Positions 26,310 through 33,381 of a DNA stretch of 64,000 nt are shown piece by piece. This DNA comes from Rugosimonospora africana (lineage in GTDB: Bacteria; Actinomycetota; Actinomycetes; Mycobacteriales; Micromonosporaceae), in the NCBI RefSeq assembly GCF_016862975.1, contig NZ_BONZ01000049.1, positions 122,497 through 186,496 of the forward strand. Reading direction: 5' to 3'. The notes under the pieces were generated by a model. The model made no database searches and had not been told where the DNA came from. It saw only the letters and a program-made list of their open reading frames with translations. Each line of letters starts with the position of its first letter. Position 1 is the first letter of the stretch. The position numbers and the translations under genes were made by a program.

Positions 26310-26678
26310 ATGACTGTCTCTTCCTCGCGAATGCGGGAGCCGACCTACTTCATCCTGGCAGCGCTACAGGATCAGCCGTTGCACGGCTACGGCATCATGA
26401 GCCGCGCCGAGGAGCTGTCCCGGGGGCGGGTCAAACTCGCGACGGGGACGCTGTACGCCGCGCTCGACAGGCTGACCGGTGAGCGGCTCGTCCGGGTCGT
26501 CGACGAACAGGTGGTCAACGGCCGGGCCCGGCGCTACTACGAGCTGACCGCCACCGGTCTGGAAGCCCTGCGCGCCGAGGCGGAACGCATGGCGGAAGCG
26601 GCGAAGCTCGTCACCGAGCACCCGAACCCGCGGCGCTCCGCACGCCGGCCCGGGCAGCCCGGGGTGATGCCGGCATGA
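26310..26678 (+). CDS. PadR family transcriptional regulator
   Basis: A 122-residue winged-helix regulator: MREPTYFILAALQDQPLHGYG, the recognition part ATGTLYAALDRLTGERLVRVV, and the wing GRARRYYELTATGLEAL. The short C-terminal helix has a basic tail. The start is ATG 26310 or the ATG seven codons later. The bases just upstream are unusually AT-rich for this genome (TAGGTAGATCATCGTCATAT), consistent with an autoregulated promoter. Its stop overlaps the start of the following membrane protein (ATGA), so the two act together. Confidence 0.92.
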   Translation: MTVSSSRMREPTYFILAALQDQPLHGYGIMSRAEELSRGRVKLATGTLYAALDRLTGERLVRVVDEQVVNGRARRYYELTATGLEALRAEAERMAEAAKLVTEHPNPRRSARRPGQPGVMPA

Positions 26679-27559
26679 GCGAACGACTCGAACGTCGCTA
26701 CCGGCGGCTGCTGCGCCTGTACCCGAAGGCGTACCGCCGGGAGCGCGGCGCGGAAATCCTCGCGACGCTCCTGGACGCCGCCGAATCCGGGCACCCCCGT
26801 CCGCTACGGCGGGAAGTCGCGGCACTGGTCGTCAGCGCCATGCGGGTGCGGTTCGGGGCGGTCGCCGGCTCGCCCGGGCAGGTCTGGTTGTCCGCGCTGC
26901 GGGTGGCAGTCCTGGTACTGATCGCGCACGCCACCGCTCAGTCGGCGGTACACGCGATCCGCGCTGTCGGCGCCGAAATCCTGATGGTTCGGACGTACCC
27001 GCTCACCGCGTTGGGGCATCCCGCCGCGGCACTGGCCGGCGTGGCGGCGCTCATGGCGATCGGCCGGGGACGGTACCGGCTCGGCGTCGCCCTGGTCGGG
27101 CTGGCGTTCGCGGCCGCGCAATGGGCGATGAGCTGGCTGCCGATCGAGGCCAGGCCGGCGCTCGGCGAGTTCTGGCAGCTTCCGCTCGCCGCGGCGGTGT
27201 CGGTACCGCTGGTGGTGTGCCGCCCCGCCTCAGGCCGCCGGGCCATGGCCTGGCTGCTCGCGATTCCGCTCACGGCGGCCGTGCTGCCCACCGCGTTCGA
27301 CGAGGTGGGGTGGGGGCTGTACCTCCCGCTGGCCGTCGCGGCCGGCTGCCTGGCGTGGTCGGCGCTCGACGCTCGTGCCGCCATCGTCGGTGCCGTACTG
27401 CTGATCGGCGCGAGCATGTCGACGCTCTCCTACGTGCTCCCCGGATGGGTAGACGCAATGTCCGGTGAAAACCCGGTCCTGCTGTCGGCCTACCTGGCCG
27501 CCGCCGCGGTCTCCGTGTGCGTCGGCGCTGTGCTTGTGCGGCTGAGAGCCAGGACCTAG
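26675..27559 (+). CDS. PadR-associated membrane protein
   Basis: A 294-residue protein. The N-terminal 50 residues (RLERRYRRLLRLYPKAYRRE and RGAEILATLLDAA) are the cytoplasmic prefix seen in membrane proteins encoded next to PadR regulators. Seven or so transmembrane helices follow from about residue 72. No enzymatic motif is seen. It is translationally coupled to the PadR gene by a 4-base overlap, so PadR probably controls it in response to membrane stress or a hydrophobic compound; that is inference from context. Confidence 0.75.
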   Translation: MSERLERRYRRLLRLYPKAYRRERGAEILATLLDAAESGHPRPLRREVAALVVSAMRVRFGAVAGSPGQVWLSALRVAVLVLIAHATAQSAVHAIRAVGAEILMVRTYPLTALGHPAAALAGVAALMAIGRGRYRLGVALVGLAFAAAQWAMSWLPIEARPALGEFWQLPLAAAVSVPLVVCRPASGRRAMAWLLAIPLTAAVLPTAFDEVGWGLYLPLAVAAGCLAWSALDARAAIVGAVLLIGASMSTLSYVLPGWVDAMSGENPVLLSAYLAAAAVSVCVGAVLVRLRART

Positions 27560-27571
27560 CGTCTCGGCCCC

Positions 27572-28555
27572 TCAGGACAACGCGGCGAGCGCCTTGCCGA
27601 TGTTCCACTCGGCCAGGTCGCGCATCCAGTCGCCGTTGGGGAAGTCGCTGTCCGCGATGCGCAGCGGACCTTCGATGAGCGACAACACCTGCGCGTACCG
27701 GTAGAACTCCAGCCGGGCCGCGTCCACCTCGACCGGCTTCAGCGCGGGGTACGCATCGCCGAACCGCATCTGCGTCCACGCGTGATCCCACTCGATGTCG
27801 AACGAGACCAGCCCCTCGAAGTCGATGAGCACCGGCTCACCGGCCGGGGTGACCAGCACGTGATCCGGCCCGAGTTCGCCGTGTACCAGTCCGTAGCTCC
27901 GCCGCGGCGCGACCGCGGCGGCCAGCTCGCGCAGGTGCGCGGCGATCCGGTCGTGGGCGTCCGCGATCCGGGTATCGCGCGCCTTCACCGCGTCGAGGTC
28001 GTGTAGCGCCAGGTCCAGGATGATGCTCTCGGTGGGCCGCTCCTGTTCTGCTTCTTCTTTTGCTATCAGGGTGAGCTTGCCGTACTGCCGGCTGGTCGTG
28101 GTGTGCATCCGGCGCAGCGCGTCGCCGAGCGCGGCCAGCGGCTCGGCCGCCGCGGCGGGATCGCGCTCCATCAGCGCTTCGAGCGTCACCGAACCGGCGT
28201 CCTCCACCAGGGCGAGGTCCGCGCCGAGGTAGCGGCGGTCGAGGTCGAGCAGGAACAGCCGAGGGGTACGCACGCCGGCAGCGTCCAGCGCCGCATGGTT
28301 GGTGGCGAAGAGTTCGACACCGAAGGCGTCGCGGAACGGGCTGTCGGGGACGGCCGGCGGGGCGGGCGGCCAGTAGTCCTCGTCGGGCGCCCAGACGTAC
28401 AGGACGCTGGTCGTGGCGTCGTCGAGAGTGAGCCGGTACACGCCCTTCTTCGTGCCGCCGGTGAGCCGGTCGAGGGCGGCCAGCCGCCGGCCGGTACCGA
28501 ATTGGTCGGCGACGAGGTCGTGGAGGTCGTCTGGGCGCAGGAAGGTACGGGTCAT
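27572..28555 (-). CDS. Aminoglycoside phosphotransferase-like protein with altered catalytic loop
   Basis: A 327-residue protein with the APH/kinase-like fold. The N-lobe has VYRLTLDDATTSVLYVWAPDEDYW and the C-lobe has SYGLVHGELGPDHVLVTPAG followed by VLIDFEGLVSFDIEWDHAW. The standard HGDLHPGNVL loop is changed to HGELGPDHVL, replacing the catalytic Asp by Glu and the metal-binding Asn by His, while the later IDFE is kept. Activity is therefore doubtful; it may be a pseudokinase or use another substrate. The ATG at 28555 gives the normal start. It is divergent from rnpB. Confidence 0.82.
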   Translation of the reverse strand: MTRTFLRPDDLHDLVADQFGTGRRLAALDRLTGGTKKGVYRLTLDDATTSVLYVWAPDEDYWPPAPPAVPDSPFRDAFGVELFATNHAALDAAGVRTPRLFLLDLDRRYLGADLALVEDAGSVTLEALMERDPAAAAEPLAALGDALRRMHTTTSRQYGKLTLIAKEEAEQERPTESIILDLALHDLDAVKARDTRIADAHDRIAAHLRELAAAVAPRRSYGLVHGELGPDHVLVTPAGEPVLIDFEGLVSFDIEWDHAWTQMRFGDAYPALKPVEVDAARLEFYRYAQVLSLIEGPLRIADSDFPNGDWMRDLAEWNIGKALAALS

Positions 28556-28584
28556 CGTGGCTCTCCTGGTGTCTTTCCTGGCCT

Positions 28585-28664
28585 TGGCGGCTCTGAGGGT
28601 GTCGGCGGCTTTGCCGGTCTTGGCGGCTTTGCCGGTGTTGGTGGCTTTGCTGGTGTTGATGGCG
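28585..28664. repeat. Imperfect 18-bp tandem repeats upstream of rnpB
   Basis: Four to five imperfect units resembling GGCGGCTTTGCCGGTGTT follow one another between the kinase-like gene and rnpB. No gene is evident in this 298-bp stretch; open frames across it are repeat-driven. Confidence 0.7.
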
Positions 28665-28752
28665 GCCCGTCATCCTGGCTTGGTTCCTGGTTTGGGGGCA
28701 ACCGGTTTGCCCCGCCGGTCGTTTTCTGGACATTTCGGGCTGCGGTCGCTAG

Positions 28753-28798
28753 ATCTTGGTACTGATCCGCCCCCAGAGGGGCAGTTTCGTACCAAGAT
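28753..28798. promoter_or_regulatory. Nested inverted repeat upstream of rnpB
   Basis: ATCTTGGTAC (28753-28762) is the exact complement of GTACCAAGAT (28789-28798), and an inner GCCCC/GGGGC stem lies between them. It is about 55 bp upstream of the RNA 5' end and could be a protein site, a terminator for read-through or a mobile-repeat remnant. Confidence 0.5.
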
Positions 28799-28840
28799 TC
28801 GAGGTGCGGCAGGCTGCGAGGGTGGGGAATTCGCGCCACG

Positions 28841-28846
28841 TAAGAT
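28841..28846 (+). promoter_or_regulatory. Candidate -10 element of rnpB
   Basis: TAAGAT sits about 8-10 bases before the predicted RNA 5' end. No good -35 match is seen 17 bp further upstream. Confidence 0.35.
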
Positions 28847-28853
28847 TGTTGGC

Positions 28854-29276
<423 letters not shown>

Positions 29277-29302
29277 CACGCCTGTGACCAGCGGCGCCGC
29301 AC

Positions 29303-30469
29303 TCATGATCCGGTCTCCGGGCACTCCTGGGGCACATCGGCGGCGAAAGCCGCCCCGATCGTGCCCCGGCCCAACTCCTCGTGCTCCGGGAACAGGTGCC
29401 CGTACGTGTCCATCGTCTCGGCCAGCGTGGCGTGCCGGAGTCGGGCCTGAACGACCTTCGGGTACAGGCCGGCGGCGATCAGTGTCGAGGCGTAGAAGTG
29501 CCTGAGGTCGTGGAACCGTGTTCCCTTCGGCAGACCGGCGCCCTTGACCGCCTCATGCCAGCACCAGGTGAACGTGCCCCGCCGGACCATCTTGCCGGAC
29601 CGATTCGTGACGACCAGGCCGGTCGAGTTCTTCGGCCACTGCTTCAGGTGCGCGGTCACCTTGCTCAGGATGAAGTCGTCGACCGGAACCGGCGCCTTGC
29701 TGGCCTTCGTCTTCAACGGCACCAGCTTGCCGCCCTGGGCCTGTTCCTCGACCATGACGCGGCGCTGGAGGAACTGGATCCGGTCGACCAGCAGCCCGGC
29801 CACCTCACCCTCACGCAGCCCGGCGCCGGCGGCCAGCCACACCATCACCTCATAGCGGGGCGTGATGCTCGCGGCCAGCGCCGACACCTGGCCAGCGGTC
29901 AGCGGCACCAGGACGCGCGGCTCGACGGCCGGCAGCGGCACACGGGAGCACGGGTTACCCGGCGTCAACCCGTCGTCGACGGCCGCCTGCATCATCGCGC
30001 GCAGCACCGCGAAGACCGTGGCGACCGTGGTCGGGGCCAGCTTCGCCGACAGCGCCGCGACGACGTTCTTCATGTCCGGCTTGCGCAGCGCGCCGACCTG
30101 GCGGCCGCCGACCAGCGGGAGGATGTGCGTGACCAGGTGCGAGCGGTACAGCTCGGCGCTGTTCGGCCGAAGGTGAACCTGCGTCGGTAGCCACCGCTCC
30201 ATGGCGTACTGGCGGACGGAGATCCGGCCGGCCTTCACGTCCAGGTGCACGCCGCGGACCAGGTCAGCGCCGACCACCTTCGACCGGTCGGACGCCGTCG
30301 GCTTCTTGGCGAAGTTCTCCTTCTTCTGGACACCGGCGGCGTCGCGGTACCGAACCTGCCATCGCTTCCCGATGCCGTGGTCGCGGGTCGGTACCTTGTC
30401 GTGCTCGCGGCAGTGTGGCTCGTCTGGCTTCGGCCGGGACTTGTGCCACCGGTCGTACACCTCAGCCAT
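29303..30469 (-). CDS. int: Tyrosine-family site-specific integrase
   Basis: A 388-residue tyrosine recombinase expected to join the element into the 3' end of rnpB. An N-terminal arm-binding region (about 1-75) is followed by a SAM-like core-binding domain (about 80-180) and the catalytic domain. Active-site residues are visible: Arg in AGAGLREGEVAGL, HxxR in FHDLRHFYASTL, the later LRHATLAETMDTYGHL with His, and the nucleophile Tyr in that last motif. The stop lies 26 bp inside attL, the usual place for an integrase. Its start overlaps the end of the repressor gene by 8 bases, so both come from one transcript. Confidence 0.95.
   Translation of the reverse strand: MAEVYDRWHKSRPKPDEPHCREHDKVPTRDHGIGKRWQVRYRDAAGVQKKENFAKKPTASDRSKVVGADLVRGVHLDVKAGRISVRQYAMERWLPTQVHLRPNSAELYRSHLVTHILPLVGGRQVGALRKPDMKNVVAALSAKLAPTTVATVFAVLRAMMQAAVDDGLTPGNPCSRVPLPAVEPRVLVPLTAGQVSALAASITPRYEVMVWLAAGAGLREGEVAGLLVDRIQFLQRRVMVEEQAQGGKLVPLKTKASKAPVPVDDFILSKVTAHLKQWPKNSTGLVVTNRSGKMVRRGTFTWCWHEAVKGAGLPKGTRFHDLRHFYASTLIAAGLYPKVVQARLRHATLAETMDTYGHLFPEHEELGRGTIGAAFAADVPQECPETGS
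29329..29338. promoter_or_regulatory. Candidate integrase arm-type site, left end
   Basis: GGGGCACATC lies 53 bp inside attL, within the 3' end of the integrase gene. The same decamer occurs twice in tandem near attR (39900-39920). Confidence 0.45.
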
Positions 30470-31160
30470 CGGAATCGTCCCCGATCAGCGCGTCAATCTC
30501 GGCGATGAGACTCCGGAGCCGGGCGCGCAACCCCTCGGGTGTGGCCGGAGCCGGTCCCAGTCTCGCGGCGCTGTCCGGGTGGCGGGCGCGCGATTCGTCT
30601 TCCACGTCGTACCGCACCGGGTTGTCGATGCGGTCGAGGATTCCGCGGATGCTGGACAGCACGGCTTCGGCCGCGCGTACGGCCGTGTGATCGGCATGCT
30701 GCCTCTCGGCGGTGGTCAGTGCGTTCCGGCGAAACTCCTCCAGGACCTCGAACGGGCTTTCTTCGCCGTGACCCAAGGCGATCTCGGCGGCGAGCAGTTG
30801 CTGTTTTCCGCTCGCCCATGCCCATGCCAGGTCTGGAAAGACCGTCACGGTCGGCGTCAACGCCACGTCTGCCTGACCTCTGCTTGGCCCGTAGTCGGGT
30901 AGCAGCATCCGGTTCGGGGTTGTGCGTAGCGCCAGTGCGAGCGCGACGAGATCCCCGACGTCAACCTTGCGATCACCGCTCTCAATCTTCGTGATAGCTG
31001 TGGCGAGGATTGGGCGCCCAAGTGCCTCCAGCAGCCTGGCGAGCTGCGTTGTGGAGATCCCCTGGCGGGCCCGGAAGAACTTCAGGTTGGCGCGTACCTG
31101 GTCGCCGACCGGGCCTGCCTCGTTCCGATGCCGACTACCCGCCGGCTCTGTCGCTGCCAT
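30462..31160 (-). CDS. XRE family repressor-like protein of the element
   Basis: A 232-residue DNA-binding protein. The helix-turn-helix lies at about 20-80 (VRANLKFFRARQGISTTQLARL, then AITKIESGDRKVDVGDLVALALAL), and the C-terminal part (about 105-220) is helical, possibly for oligomerisation. Divergently transcribed from the excisionase-like gene across 92 bp and translated just before the integrase, it occupies the position of a lysogeny repressor. No autoproteolytic (LexA-like) domain is seen, so induction would not follow the classical RecA route. ATG start at 31160. Confidence 0.82.
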   Translation of the reverse strand: MAATEPAGSRHRNEAGPVGDQVRANLKFFRARQGISTTQLARLLEALGRPILATAITKIESGDRKVDVGDLVALALALRTTPNRMLLPDYGPSRGQADVALTPTVTVFPDLAWAWASGKQQLLAAEIALGHGEESPFEVLEEFRRNALTTAERQHADHTAVRAAEAVLSSIRGILDRIDNPVRYDVEDESRARHPDSAARLGPAPATPEGLRARLRSLIAEIDALIGDDSDG

Positions 31161-31182
31161 TTAGGCAGCATGTCACTCCTAC

Positions 31183-31212
31183 TTGACACTGCACAACCCT
31201 TGCGTCCAAGAT
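31183..31212 (+). promoter_or_regulatory. Candidate early rightward promoter of the element
   Basis: TTGACA at 31183-31188 is followed after 17-18 bp by CCAAGAT, about 45 bp upstream of the excisionase-like gene. Two AGGCAG-containing stretches (near 31171 and 31222) flank it and could be repressor sites. Confidence 0.4.
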
Positions 31213-31252
31213 CTCCCTGTCAGGCAGTGATCCACACCTAATAGGGGGTGGC

Positions 31253-31441
31253 ATGGTGGGCGATAGACGTCCCCTCGGGACAACCAATGAAGTCGCACAG
31301 TTCCTGCAAGTGCCACCGCGCACGCTCGATCAGTGGGCGTATCAGGGCTTAGGGCCGAAGTACGCGAAGGTGGGCCGCTACAGGCGTTACCGGTGGTCGG
31401 ACGTCGAGAAGTGGCTCGACGACCAGGCGGCGACGGTCTGA
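31253..31441 (+). CDS. Excisionase/AlpA-like helix-turn-helix protein
   Basis: A 62-residue MerR/AlpA-type winged helix: GTTNEVAQFLQVPPRTLDQW then GLGPKYAKVGRYRRYRWSDV and a short end helix. Such proteins act as recombination directionality factors or regulators of integrase in actinobacterial elements. ATG 31253 has AGGGGG upstream. It is the first gene of the rightward operon and lies opposite the repressor; the next gene starts 1 bp after its stop. Confidence 0.85.
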   Translation: MVGDRRPLGTTNEVAQFLQVPPRTLDQWAYQGLGPKYAKVGRYRRYRWSDVEKWLDDQAATV

Positions 31442-31442
31442 T

Positions 31443-31682
31443 ATGGCCCAGACGCAGCGAGGCCCCGGATCAACCGGGGCCAGCATCGCAGTCGGCAAGA
31501 CTGGCGACAGCGTACCGCCGCACGCTTACGACGATGCCGAGTTTCGTGACCGCCTGGCCGCCCAGCTCGAGGCCGCCGGCCGGCGCCGGCGCGACGCACG
31601 TGCGGTGCGGGCCGAGTTCGCCGCGCGCCGTGACGCCGGCCTGAAGGCGCGCCACGCGCGGAAGCTGCGAGGGCATCCGTGA
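31443..31682 (+). CDS. Small charged protein of the element, 79 residues
   Basis: Not recognised. Residues 28-79 are predicted to be one long, strongly basic/acidic helix (DDAEFRDRLAAQLEAAGRRR then RAEFAARRDAGLKARHARKL), which suggests nucleic-acid or partner binding. It lies between the excisionase and the replication initiator; its stop overlaps the initiator's GTG start by 4 bases. Confidence 0.6.
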   Translation: MAQTQRGPGSTGASIAVGKTGDSVPPHAYDDAEFRDRLAAQLEAAGRRRRDARAVRAEFAARRDAGLKARHARKLRGHP

Positions 31683-32518
31683 CCGAGCTGACGCCGGCTA
31701 AGAGGTACCGAGACGCGGTCTGGTCGTCGACGCGGTTGACGCCCGAGCAACGGCTCGTTGCCCTCTGCTACGCCAACCACGCCCGGGGCACCGATGTGGC
31801 TTGGGTCGCGCTCGCCCGCCTCTTGCAGCAGTGCGGGATCCGCTCGAAGGTCACCGCGGTGAAGGTGGTGACGTCGCTCGTCGACGAAGGCTGGCTCGTG
31901 CGACTCGGTGCGCCACCGGAGCACCGGCAGCGCGTGATGTACCGGCTGCGCGTACCGGACGAGAGCTCGGCGACTGAGCCGGAAGAGCGGTCGACGCCGG
32001 CCCGGGCGCGCGGCGCCGATGGCCGATTCGCAACCGGTCCAGCAGATGGACCGGTCCATCCCGTGGACCGGTCCACGCGTGGTGGGCAACCGGTCCATCC
32101 GATGGACCGCAACCGGTCCACGCCATGGACCGAACCGGTCCACCGGATGGACCGGACCGGTCCATCCCGTGGACCCGACTCTCTTACGGAGGACTCTCCT
32201 AAGGACTCCGTAAGAGAGCACTCTCCGGCGTCCGCCGCCGCCACGCTTCGCGCGGCACCGGTCGCCGAAGAACGTGACTCGGGCGCGGCCGTCGCACAGG
32301 TGCCGGCGCGCGAAGCACTGCCCGGTGAGGACCGGCCGTCAGATCCGCTACCGACGGACATAGCCAAGGCCCAGCTGCACCAGCTGCTCGCGGGCAACCG
32401 CCGCGCTCGCACCTCGCACTGGACGGCCGGTACCGCACCGACCGGAGAACCCAACCCGCACTACGACCCGGCCGCGGCCGCGCGCCTGGCGACCGACCCA
32501 GCACAGCAGAAGGAGTAG
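31679..32518 (+). CDS. Winged-helix replication initiator-like protein (lambda O-like layout) with iteron-encoded linker
   Basis: A 279-residue protein. Residues 1-95 form a winged-helix domain (LTPEQRLVALCYANHARGTD, the recognition part LARLLQQCGIRSKVTAVKVV, and a wing ending QRVMYRLRVP) as in phage replication organisers. Residues 118-180 are a low-complexity stretch rich in Gly-Pro-Val-His-Pro-Met-Asp-Arg, encoded by seven copies of ACCGGTCCA and an adjoining inverted repeat. The C-terminal 100 residues are Ala/Arg-rich and would recruit helicase or other replication proteins by analogy to lambda O. The DNA-binding domain plus internal iterons indicates an intragenic origin. GTG 31679. Confidence 0.75.
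   Translation: MTELTPAKRYRDAVWSSTRLTPEQRLVALCYANHARGTDVAWVALARLLQQCGIRSKVTAVKVVTSLVDEGWLVRLGAPPEHRQRVMYRLRVPDESSATEPEERSTPARARGADGRFATGPADGPVHPVDRSTRGGQPVHPMDRNRSTPWTEPVHRMDRTGPSRGPDSLTEDSPKDSVREHSPASAAATLRAAPVAEERDSGAAVAQVPAREALPGEDRPSDPLPTDIAKAQLHQLLAGNRRARTSHWTAGTAPTGEPNPHYDPAAAARLATDPAQQKE
32033..32218. repeat. Iteron array plus 13-bp inverted repeat: candidate replication origin inside the initiator gene
   Basis: ACCGGTCCA occurs at 32033, 32050, 32067, 32089, 32112, 32134 and 32156, mostly facing a TGGACC five bases later, so each unit is a short palindrome. The last five are spaced 22-23 bp, two helical turns. Fifteen bases after the array, CTCTCTTACGGAG (32179-32191) pairs exactly with CTCCGTAAGAGAG (32206-32218). 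The stretch is the least GC-rich part of the gene at its right end. Confidence 0.7.
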
Positions 32519-32522
32519 TGGC

Positions 32523-32864
32523 ATGAAGCGGCAGGACATGACGGGTACCGCCGTCACCATCCTCCGGGCCATCGAAATCGGCGACATGGCCGGCGCGTAC
32601 GTCGCCACACCCGAAGCCCCCGAACAGCTCACCGCGCTGGTCGGACTCCTCGCCGGCTGGGTCGCCAACCTCGGACCGCAGACCTTCGGCCCACACGAAT
32701 GGTCGGCCATGCTCGCCGACTGGCAACCAGGCCAGAACCTCGGCGACCCACCACGCCACGACTACCTCATGCCGCACGACAGCCGCTACCCAGACGACGA
32801 CGTGCGCCACTGCCCGCCGAACTGCCCGCGGCTGCGCTGGGCGCAGGCCCACGGCGGCGTATGA
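32523..32864 (+). CDS. Hypothetical protein of the element, 113 residues
   Basis: Not recognised. An N-terminal helical part (MTGTAVTILRAIEIGDMAGA then LTALVGLLAGWVANLG) is followed by a Pro/Asp-rich C-terminus with CPPNCPRLRWAQAHGG, a possible metal site. It starts 4 bp after the initiator stop and ends in an ATGA overlap with the next gene, so it belongs to the replication operon. Confidence 0.65.
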   Translation: MKRQDMTGTAVTILRAIEIGDMAGAYVATPEAPEQLTALVGLLAGWVANLGPQTFGPHEWSAMLADWQPGQNLGDPPRHDYLMPHDSRYPDDDVRHCPPNCPRLRWAQAHGGV

Positions 32865-33058
32865 GCGACACGGCATGTGGCACCGCGGCCGGGTACCTGC
32901 GCCACCGTTGGCAGGGCACACCGACCTGCCCGGCCTGCCTCGCCGCGTGGCACGAGTTCGACGCCTGGTGCCGCGACCTGCGTGCCGGCAAGCAACAGGG
33001 CAAGCGGCCGGTATGGCAGCGACGCGAGGCACGGCGATCCTCGCCGAGACGCCCGTGA
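32861..33058 (+). CDS. Small zinc-binding protein of a family common in actinobacterial mobile elements
   Basis: A 65-residue basic protein: CGTAAGYLRHRWQGTPTCPA followed by CLAAWHEFDAWCRD. The pattern Cys-Gly-Thr ... Gly-Tyr-x-x-His-Arg ... Cys-x-x-Cys recurs in small proteins of actinophages and integrative elements; the role is unknown, probably DNA binding. Starts by ATGA overlap with the preceding gene and is the last of the early operon. Confidence 0.65.
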   Translation: MSDTACGTAAGYLRHRWQGTPTCPACLAAWHEFDAWCRDLRAGKQQGKRPVWQRREARRSSPRRP

Positions 33059-33100
33059 CATGGTGCTGACGATGATCACCGCGACGATCGCAATGTCCGA

Positions 33101-33132
33101 ATTTTTCCCTATGGGGGGTATCCCGGACACCC
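33101..33132. repeat. Element-internal repeated motif, copy 1
   Basis: Starts ATTTTTCCCTATGGGGGG and ends CCCGGACACCC. The copy at 38556-38587 differs only by one C more and one T less. It contains two adjoining palindromic cores, CCCTATGGG and GGGTA(T)CCC. Confidence 0.75.
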
Positions 33133-33336
33133 ACGTCCCTCTGTCCCCCCCTCCCCGTGCGATTCGAGCGCTCAGGGGTCGACTCCGAGTCGCGTATGCG
33201 CTGATGGAGCGGTCTTGGCCCCCCCTCGTGGTGGTGCTTACTGAGGCCGGAAAGTGCAGCGATTCGGGGGTCATTCGGCGCTGTTTCTGGCACTTGCTGC
33301 CAGATGGCATGGCGTGCCACTATGACGCCGAATGCT

Positions 33337-33358
33337 AGTTGATCATTGAAGATCAACT
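33337..33358. promoter_or_regulatory. Inverted repeat before the capsid gene
   Basis: AGTTGATC (33337-33344) and GATCAACT (33351-33358) are exact complements with a 6-nt spacer, 24 bp upstream of the capsid start. Likely an operator for the late module. Confidence 0.5.
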
Positions 33359-33381
33359 TCTCGACGGAAGGGGGCGGGGCT

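Larger units (their letters stand above)
33059..33381. other. Gene-free gap between the replication and capsid modules
   Basis: No convincing gene in either strand over 323 bp. It contains the 31-32 bp motif shared with 38556-38587, an unusual run of C (CCCCCCCTCCCC), and an 8-bp inverted repeat just before the capsid gene. In intact siphophages this is where cos, HNH and terminase genes would lie. Confidence 0.6.

Noticed and set aside
32033..32218. Iteron region as a CRISPR array
   Set aside because: Repeats are 9 bp with 8-14 bp spacers, lie inside an open reading frame, and no cas gene is present.
33062..33338. Possible small genes in the gap before the capsid gene
   Set aside because: The open frames on either strand have no ribosome site, cross the C-rich run and the repeated motif, and show no protein-like pattern.
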